Below are positions 6,755 to 11,840 of a DNA stretch of 11,840 bases, piece after piece. The first letter of the stretch is position 1. Every line of letters starts with the position of its first letter. The notes beneath the pieces were generated by a model. That model worked only from the letters and a program-made list of their open reading frames with translations, did no database searches and was not told the DNA's origin. This stretch comes from Lentisphaeria bacterium (GTDB lineage: Bacteria; Verrucomicrobiota; Lentisphaeria; Oligosphaerales; Oligosphaeraceae). The stretch is taken from contig JAEEXV010000087.1 in the NCBI GenBank assembly GCA_016287975.1, forward strand, positions 1-11,840. Reading direction: 5' to 3'. Made by a program: the position numbers and the translations under genes.

Positions 6755-9397
6755 ATGCGTTCACTCTTCGCCATCTTCCTCCTCACCCTGCTCGCGCTTC
6801 GCGCGGCGGAAGGCCCCGCCGAGTTCCTCTTCCCTGAAGACAACCGCGCCGCCGAGGCAAAGCAACTCGCCAACCGACGCGGCGAACAGGCCATGGCGGA
6901 CCACCTCTATATGAACGCGGCCAACTATTTCAGGGAATACTGCGCCGCCGCGGGCCTCGCCGAACCAGACGCATCACTAGGGCACGCCCGCCTCGCCAAT
7001 GCCCTCCTCCTCGCAGGCCATCCCGCCGCCGCCCTCCAGGAAATCGACCGCTGGCTCGCCACCCCAGGCGCCAATCCGCCTCCCGCCGAAAAACTCCAGC
7101 TGCAACTCTTCCGAGGACAGGCGCTGCTCTCCCTCAAGCGGCCCGCCGAAGCCATCCCCATCCTGGAGGAAGTCGCCAAGGCCCCCGTCGACAGCGCCGT
7201 CCGCCACCCCGCCGTCCGCCTCCTCACCGACCACTATATGAAGAGCCGCGAATGGTCCCGCGCCATCGCCCTCCTCGCCCCGAAGGTCAACGACTACCGC
7301 CCCGAAGACCCCCGCCGCACCGACATCCTCCTCCCCCTCGCCCAGGCATGTCTCGTCGCCCAGCGCTTCCCCGACGCCCGCAAGGCCCTCCAGCCTCTCG
7401 ACACCGCCTCGAAATCCCTCCCGCAGGATACCGCCCTACAAGTCAAACTGCTTCTCCTCCAATGCGACACTGGCGAACAGAAACTCGCCGACGGCTGGAA
7501 GCATTTCCAGGAAATCGCCCCCAAATGCCCCAAGACCCCCAGCCATGAATGGTGGAGCACCATCTGGCCGCTCGCGCTCGCCTGCAGCAATGCAGGCAAG
7601 CCAGACCTTATCAAGGCCGCCATCGGGCTCTTCCAGTATTGCCTCGGCGTCGCTGGAAATGACGACGACCGCCTCAAGACGGGCATGAAACTCGCCGAGG
7701 CGCAGGTCGCCGTGCAGGCCACCGACGACGCCAAGCGCACTCTCCAGGAACTCCTCGACAAGTTCCCCAAGGCCCCTGAGTTCGGCGCCATCCGCATGCG
7801 CCTCGCCGAACTCAAGCGCGACACCCGCGACCGCGAAAGCGCCGCCGAGGAGTTCCGCCGACTCGCCGCCGACGCCGCCCAGCCCGCCGCCATGCGCTAC
7901 CGCGCCGCCATGCAGGCCGCCGACTGCCTCGTCCAGGTCGGCAAACTCCCCCAGGCCACCGAATGCTACCGCCTCGCCAGCACCCTCGGCGAATCCACCG
8001 CCCAGAAGGCCGAGGCACTCCTCCTCGCCGCCGAAAAGACCGAACAGGACAACCATCTGCGCGAGGCCATCCAGATCTACCGCGAAATCGCCGACAAGCA
8101 CAGCGCCGCTGGACGCGCCGCCGCCGACAGCCGCCTCGAAGCAGGGCGCCTCCTCAACCGCATCGGCGACGCCGCAGGCGCCCTCGCCGAATTCCAGAAC
8201 TACATTCGGCAGAACCCCGATTCCCCCCGCATCTGGGAGGCCCGACTCGCCGCTGGACACGCCCAGGCCCAGCTCGCGGGCAATGGCCCCGCCGACAACG
8301 CCAAGGCCGAGGCCGCCCTCATGGACATCGCCCGCCAATGCCCGCAGGAATCCCTCGCCACCGACGCTTTCCTCGCCGCCTGCCAATGCGCCCTCCGCCG
8401 CGGCGACCGCCCCCGCGCCATCGCCATCCTGCAGGATCTCCTCAAGCGCTTCCCGAAAGGCGCGCAAGTGCAGTTCGCCATGCACCGCGCCATCATCCTC
8501 TGCTTCCAACTCGGCCGCGATGCCGAGGCCATCTCCCTCGGCCAGGAATACCTCCAGCGCTTCCCTGGTTCCCGAGGCACCGCCGAAGTCGCCTTGCTGC
8601 TCGCCGACAACCACGCCGCCAACTCCGACTACGCACAGGCCCGCGAACTCTATCTGCGCGTGGTCGCCATCAAGGACGCCACAGGGCTCGCCGCCCTCGC
8701 CCGCTACGAGGCCGCGCGCTGCGCGCACCTGCTTAAAAATCCATCCCAGGCCGTCGCAGAACTCCAGCCCCTGCTCGCGGAGGACAACCCCCTCCAGGCC
8801 ACCCCGCACCTGCGCGCAAATGCCGCCATGCTCGCCGGCGATCTCGCCGCCGAGGAGCGCAACACTGACAGCGCGCGCGCCTACTTCAGCCAGGCACGGC
8901 AATTCGCAGGCGACACCCCCCTCGGATATGCCGCCATCGCCCGCCAGGCCGAAATGCTCCTCTCCGTCGCCGATCCCGCCGAAGTGAAAAAGGACATGGA
9001 GGAATGCCTGAAAGTCCTCCAGGAGCACAGCCGCGAATTCTCCTCCGAACTCGCCGAACGCACGAAACTGCTGCACGCACGCTGGTTCACCCGCCTCGCC
9101 GCACTGGCCGAGACGGATGCCGAACGCAATACACACCGTGACAAAGCCCGCCAATACTACGAACGGATCTACAACTCGTACACCTCCGATGTCAACAACG
9201 GCATCCCCCACTCCCCCAGGCATTTCTACCCCGCCGCCTGGGAGTTCGCACACCTCCTTGAACTCAAGGGCGACCCCGACGCCATGCGGCACGCCATGCA
9301 CGTCTACGAAGCCCTCGCTGCCAGCGGCCTCCCGCGCGCCGATGAAGCCGCCCGCAGAGCCGCCGAACTCCGCCGCAACTACCATCTTGGTTTATAA
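6755..9397 (+). CDS. Large exported tetratricopeptide-repeat (TPR) protein
   Basis: An 880-residue protein with a signal peptide (MRSLFAIFLLTLLALRA, cleavage near AEG) and then almost entirely helical TPR-like repeats. Examples are LANALLLAGHPAAALQEIDRWL, ALLSLKRPAEAIPILEEV, LLNRIGDAAGALAEFQNYI and RGDRPRAIAILQDLLKRFP. The start at ATG 6755 is preferred over the in-frame ATG at 6710 because it places the signal sequence at the N-terminus and has the same CCC-rich leader as its neighbours. Such proteins act as scaffolds for periplasmic or outer-membrane complexes (compare BamD, CpoB/YbgF-type TPR proteins), but this one is much longer and has no recognisable enzymatic domain. It lies 60 bp after the lipoprotein gene, so it may be co-transcribed with the MCE operon and serve envelope assembly; that is inference. 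Confidence 0.88.
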   Translation: MRSLFAIFLLTLLALRAAEGPAEFLFPEDNRAAEAKQLANRRGEQAMADHLYMNAANYFREYCAAAGLAEPDASLGHARLANALLLAGHPAAALQEIDRWLATPGANPPPAEKLQLQLFRGQALLSLKRPAEAIPILEEVAKAPVDSAVRHPAVRLLTDHYMKSREWSRAIALLAPKVNDYRPEDPRRTDILLPLAQACLVAQRFPDARKALQPLDTASKSLPQDTALQVKLLLLQCDTGEQKLADGWKHFQEIAPKCPKTPSHEWWSTIWPLALACSNAGKPDLIKAAIGLFQYCLGVAGNDDDRLKTGMKLAEAQVAVQATDDAKRTLQELLDKFPKAPEFGAIRMRLAELKRDTRDRESAAEEFRRLAADAAQPAAMRYRAAMQAADCLVQVGKLPQATECYRLASTLGESTAQKAEALLLAAEKTEQDNHLREAIQIYREIADKHSAAGRAAADSRLEAGRLLNRIGDAAGALAEFQNYIRQNPDSPRIWEARLAAGHAQAQLAGNGPADNAKAEAALMDIARQCPQESLATDAFLAACQCALRRGDRPRAIAILQDLLKRFPKGAQVQFAMHRAIILCFQLGRDAEAISLGQEYLQRFPGSRGTAEVALLLADNHAANSDYAQARELYLRVVAIKDATGLAALARYEAARCAHLLKNPSQAVAELQPLLAEDNPLQATPHLRANAAMLAGDLAAEERNTDSARAYFSQARQFAGDTPLGYAAIARQAEMLLSVADPAEVKKDMEECLKVLQEHSREFSSELAERTKLLHARWFTRLAALAETDAERNTHRDKARQYYERIYNSYTSDVNNGIPHSPRHFYPAAWEFAHLLELKGDPDAMRHAMHVYEALAASGLPRADEAARRAAELRRNYHLGL

Positions 9398-9405
9398 CCC
9401 GTCCT

Positions 9406-9606
9406 GTCCCTGAGGTCCCTTCCGTCCCTGAGGTCCCTTCCTCACCCGCAAGGCCGCCTTGTCCCTTCCGTCCCTTGTCCTGTGGCGGGCCGTTGCGGCC
9501 CGCGTCCCTCGGGTCCCTTGTCCTGTGGCGGGCCGTTGTCGGCCCGCGTCCCTCGGGTCCCTTCCGTCCCTTCCGTCCCTTCCCCGCTCTTCCGCCTGTC
9601 CCTTCC
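9406..9606. repeat. C/T-rich intergenic array built on GTCCCT, with two hairpin units
   Basis: Between the TPR and SurA-like genes the 6-mer GTCCCT occurs 13 times on the + strand (at 9406, 9415, 9424, 9433, 9461, 9470, 9504, 9513, 9548, 9557, 9566, 9575 and 9598), often in 9-bp units such as GTCCCTTCC and GTCCCTGAG. 9406-9423 and 9424-9441 are an exact 18-bp tandem duplication. 9470-9512 and 9513-9556 are 43/44-bp near-identical units, each with a stem GCGGGCCG/CGGCCCGC (9485-9503 and 9528-9547). Three exact GTCCCTTCC copies follow at 9557-9583. The hairpins lack a T tract, so they are not clear terminators. No promoter is evident. Confidence 0.88.
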
Positions 9607-9618
9607 AGTCCTATTCCC

Positions 9619-10569
9619 ATGCGCTTCTTCTTCCTCCCGATTTTCCTCTGCGCCGCCGCAATCCTCGCGGGCGCCGACTTCACCAGCCGCGTCCTCGCCA
9701 TTGTCGGGGACAAGGCCATCACCACCTTCGACCTCGACCAGCGCACCGCCCCCGCCATCCGCGCCCTCCCCGAGACGCTCCCGCCCTCCGAGCGGGCGTC
9801 CGCCATCCAGCGCATCCGCGAGAATGCCCTCAATGAAATGATCGCGCACGAGTTGGTCTACCTGGACTTCAAGGCCCTCAAAGCCAAAATCCCAGCCTCC
9901 ATCGTCCAGGAGCGCCTCGACCGCGTCATCATGCAGCAGGCCAATGGCGATGAAAACCGCTTCCGCGACCTCCTCCACCGCGAGCATATCACCTACGCGG
10001 AGTTCCGCGAACGAGTCTTCCAGGGCATCGCCGTCGAATTGCTGCTCTACGAGCGTACCCGCCGAACCATCCAGATCACGGACGAACAAGTGCGCAAGGA
10101 CTATGACGAACACCGCGCCAACTTCTCCGCCCCGCCCCGCTGGCGCGTCCAGGTGATTCTCCTCAAGCCCGACGGGAAATACGCTGGACGCCTTGATGCC
10201 GTCCTCGCCGAACTGCGCGCCAAACTCGACGCTGGCGCCGACTTCTCGCAGCTCGCCCGCGAATATTCCGAGGGCATGAACGCCGCTGGCGGCGGCGACC
10301 TGGGCTGGCAGGATTCCCTCGCCCCCGCCCTCCAGAAGGCCGTGGCGCCGCTTCAGCCTGGGCAAGTCGCCCCCGCCCCCATGAAACTCGGGAAGAACAC
10401 TTATCTCGTGCGCCTCATGGAGCGCGATGGCGGCGCAGCCCCCGACCTTACCCCCGACCTTGCCGAAAAGATCCGCGAGCGCCTCGCCGAGGCCGAGGCC
10501 AAGAAACGCCTCGACGACTACCTGCACACCCTCTATATGAAGTATCCCGTCAAACGCTTCCCGCTATGA
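9619..10569 (+). CDS. SurA-like periplasmic peptidyl-prolyl isomerase with one parvulin domain
   Basis: A 316-residue exported folding factor. The signal peptide is MRFFFLPIFLCAAAILAGA (cleavage near 19-20). It is followed by a SurA_N-like helical domain that starts with VLAIVGDKAITTFDLDQR (25-42) and includes LNEMIAHELVYLD (71-83). A single parvulin rotamase domain covers about 172-268: WRVQVILLKPDG, ADFSQLAREYSEG (208-219), GGGDLGW (224-230), and LGKNTYLVRLMER. A helical C-terminal tail (275-310) follows. E. coli SurA has two parvulin domains and is ~430 aa; one-domain forms such as PrsA- or PpiD-like proteins exist, so the exact orthology is open. The expected job is cis/trans prolyl isomerisation and chaperoning of outer-membrane proteins in the periplasm. 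The open frame reaches upstream through the repeat array to 9475, but the signal peptide fixes the start at ATG 9619. The stop overlaps the next start (ATGA). Confidence 0.88.
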   Translation: MRFFFLPIFLCAAAILAGADFTSRVLAIVGDKAITTFDLDQRTAPAIRALPETLPPSERASAIQRIRENALNEMIAHELVYLDFKALKAKIPASIVQERLDRVIMQQANGDENRFRDLLHREHITYAEFRERVFQGIAVELLLYERTRRTIQITDEQVRKDYDEHRANFSAPPRWRVQVILLKPDGKYAGRLDAVLAELRAKLDAGADFSQLAREYSEGMNAAGGGDLGWQDSLAPALQKAVAPLQPGQVAPAPMKLGKNTYLVRLMERDGGAAPDLTPDLAEKIRERLAEAEAKKRLDDYLHTLYMKYPVKRFPL

Positions 10570-11609
10570 ACATCCCCGTTCGCGATTCATCGTTCTACAT
10601 CGTCGGACTCTCTCCCGACGCCGACGGCGGCATCCACCAGTTCCGCCTCGATGAAAACGGCCGCCCCGCCCCCCTGTCATTCGCCCGCCTCCCTGGCGCC
10701 ACCTGGCTCATCTTCACCCCCGACCGCCGCTTCGCATACTCGACCTGCTACATCGACGGCAACGCCAACGCTGGCGTCGCCGTCTTCCGCGTCGATGCCG
10801 AAGACGGCACGCTCACGGAACTCCAGCGCGTCTCCAGCCACGGCAAGTCCGCCTGCCATCTCACCCTCTCCCCCGACGGACAGCGCCTCTTCTGCGCCAA
10901 CTACACCACTGGCTCCGCCGCCGAATTCCACGTCCGCCCCGACGGCACGCTCTCCGAGGTCGTCCGCCTCGACCAGCACGTCGGCTCTGGCCCCGATGCC
11001 GAACGCCAGCAGGGCCCCCACGTCCACTTCACCGCCATTGACCCGACTCGAAAATATCTGGTTCTCTGCGACCTCGGACTCGATTCCCTGCACGCCTGTC
11101 CGCTCGACGGCGGCCCCGAAATCGTCTCCCGAATCGAGCCGTTAGGCGGCGGCCCCCGCCATCTCGTCTTCAGCGACAACGGCGGCCAGGCCTATCTCCT
11201 GACCGAAATGGGCAGTGTCATCCACCATCTGGCCTATCGCGACGGGCACTTCACCCCCATCGCCCAATATTCCGCGCTCGCCCCCGACTTCCAGGGACGA
11301 TCCTGGGCCGCCGCCATCCGCTACACCCCCGACCACCGCTTCCTCTTCGTCACCAACCGCGGCGAATCCACCGTCGCGCTTTTCCGCATCCTCCCCGACG
11401 GCGCCCTCGCCTTCCACCAGCGCATCCCCACGGGCGCCGACTATCCCCGCGATGCCAACTTCCTCCCTGGCGGATCCTATTTCGCCACCGCCAACCAGAA
11501 CGGCAGCCAGGTCCATTTCTTCACCTGGCAAAACAACCGCCTCACCCACGCAGGCTATTCCATCCCCATCCCCCATCCCGTTCAAATCACTTCCCGCGAC
11601 TTTCCCTGA
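10566..11609 (+). CDS. pgl: Lactonase-family 6-phosphogluconolactonase (seven-bladed beta-propeller)
   Basis: A 347-residue cytosolic protein of the YbhE/Lactonase family (E. coli Pgl is 331 aa). The expected reaction is hydrolysis of 6-phosphoglucono-1,5-lactone to 6-phosphogluconate in the oxidative pentose phosphate pathway. Propeller-blade motifs run the full length: ATWLIFTPDRRFAYST (45-60), ACHLTLSPDGQRLFCANY (97-114), QQGPHVHFTAIDPTRKYLV (148-166), GGGPRHLVFSDNG (194-206), RYTPDHRFLFVTNRGESTV (252-270) and DANFLPGGSYFATANQNGS (296-314). There is no signal peptide. The ATG at 10566 overlaps the upstream stop by 4 bp, implying translational coupling with the periplasmic isomerase. Lactonase-family proteins can act on other lactones, so the precise substrate is inferred from family. 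No zwf or gnd gene is visible in the window. Confidence 0.88.
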   Translation: MNIPVRDSSFYIVGLSPDADGGIHQFRLDENGRPAPLSFARLPGATWLIFTPDRRFAYSTCYIDGNANAGVAVFRVDAEDGTLTELQRVSSHGKSACHLTLSPDGQRLFCANYTTGSAAEFHVRPDGTLSEVVRLDQHVGSGPDAERQQGPHVHFTAIDPTRKYLVLCDLGLDSLHACPLDGGPEIVSRIEPLGGGPRHLVFSDNGGQAYLLTEMGSVIHHLAYRDGHFTPIAQYSALAPDFQGRSWAAAIRYTPDHRFLFVTNRGESTVALFRILPDGALAFHQRIPTGADYPRDANFLPGGSYFATANQNGSQVHFFTWQNNRLTHAGYSIPIPHPVQITSRDFP

Positions 11610-11654
11610 CAAGCGCCTGCCCGATTCCGCCGCGGGCCGCGATTGGTCCCCCGC

Positions 11655-11684
11655 GTGTGCCGGCGGGCAAGCCCGCCGGCACGC
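11655..11684. repeat. Perfect inverted repeat (hairpin) downstream of pgl
   Basis: Arms GTGCCGGCGGGC (11657-11668) and GCCCGCCGGCAC (11671-11682) pair perfectly over 12 bp with a 2-nt AA loop, extended by one wobble and one G-C pair. It lies 46 bp after the pgl stop and could protect or end the transcript, but no T tract follows, so a classic intrinsic terminator is not supported. Confidence 0.8.
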
Positions 11685-11707
11685 TAATAGGCCCCCCGGA
11701 AATGGTT

Positions 11708-11729
11708 GCCACGGCGGCCCCGCCGTGGC
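11708..11729. repeat. Hairpin of the same family as the first array
   Basis: Stem GCCACGGCGG (11708-11717) and CCGCCGTGGC (11720-11729), perfect 10 bp with a 2-nt loop, followed by CGG. The same GCCACGGCG/CGCCGTGGC stem lies in all three cores of the array at 1939-2298, which marks a dispersed palindromic repeat family in this genome. Confidence 0.8.
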
Positions 11730-11840
11730 GGCCCGGTGAATGGGCGGCAGCCGATCCCGAAGCCCTGGATGCGCGGGCTGCGATCGGCATCCCGCGTGTG
11801 CCGGCGTGCTTGCCCGCCGGTTGCCCGCCAGCCCGCAAAC

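Larger units (their letters stand above)
11631..11809. repeat. Imperfect 38-bp direct repeat after pgl
   Basis: 11631-11668 and 11772-11809 match at 32 of 38 positions by eye and share an exact 16-mer CCCGCGTGTGCCGGCG (11650-11665 and 11791-11806), 141 bp apart. The second copy is cut by the window edge shortly after, so more units may follow. The region 11610-11840 shows no credible gene; a minus-strand open frame there (11838-11587) is repeat-derived and overlaps the end of pgl. Confidence 0.75.

Noticed and set aside
7436..9385. 649-residue minus-strand open frame
   Set aside because: It lies opposite the TPR gene, is Gly/Glu/Ala-rich low complexity and arises from the strong third-position C bias of the real gene.
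9485..9547. GC hairpins in the second array as intrinsic terminators
   Set aside because: No run of T follows either stem; they are part of a tandem repeat.
9475..9618. Upstream extension of the SurA-like protein through the repeat array
   Set aside because: The translation is repeat-derived and would bury the signal peptide that begins at 9619.

Overview
The window is a very GC-rich, gene-dense stretch with every supported gene on the + strand. The gene content points to a diderm (Gram-negative) bacterium: an MCE lipid-transport operon with an outer-membrane-type lipoprotein, a SurA-like periplasmic folding factor and a large exported TPR protein. The fused E1 alpha/beta dehydrogenase and the pyrimidine-rich starts without Shine-Dalgarno sites would fit a lineage such as the PVC group (Verrucomicrobiota/Lentisphaerota). 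That placement is a low-confidence inference; there is no rRNA or other marker gene here.

Layout. (1) 1-1865: 3' part of a fused E1 component of a 2-oxo acid dehydrogenase complex, closed by a strong intrinsic terminator at 1888-1927. (2) 1928-2340: non-coding spacer holding a regular composite repeat array, three nearly identical 69-bp cores with an internal hairpin, separated by blocks of 9-bp repeats. (3) 2341-6694: a tight operon (gaps of 7-16 bp) of an unrecognised cytosolic protein, an MlaE-type permease with an N-terminal STAS-like region, an MlaF-type ATPase, a single-MCE-domain anchored protein and a PqiC-like lipoprotein; together they form a complete MCE ABC transporter that should move lipids between the inner and outer membranes. 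(4) 6755-9397: a large secreted TPR protein, probably continuing the operon. (5) 9398-9618: a second, C/T-rich repeat array built on the 6-mer GTCCCT. (6) 9619-11609: a SurA-like parvulin chaperone whose stop codon overlaps the start of a lactonase-family 6-phosphogluconolactonase (ATGA overlap). (7) 11610-11840: a third intergenic repeat zone with perfect hairpins, one of the same family as the hairpin in the first array.

The most striking signal cuts across the annotation. The tetranucleotide CCGG is almost absent from the eight genes between 2341 and 11609 (two hits found by eye in about 8.95 kb of GC-rich coding DNA), although GGCC, of identical composition, is common there. CCGG is packed into the first and third intergenic repeat zones (17 and 6 hits). 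Codons ending in C switch to T or A before GGN, which suggests either avoidance of a CCGG restriction/methylation system or loss through 5-methylcytosine deamination. The other notable observations are the repeat arrays, the unknown lead gene of the MCE operon and the complete lack of Shine-Dalgarno sites.
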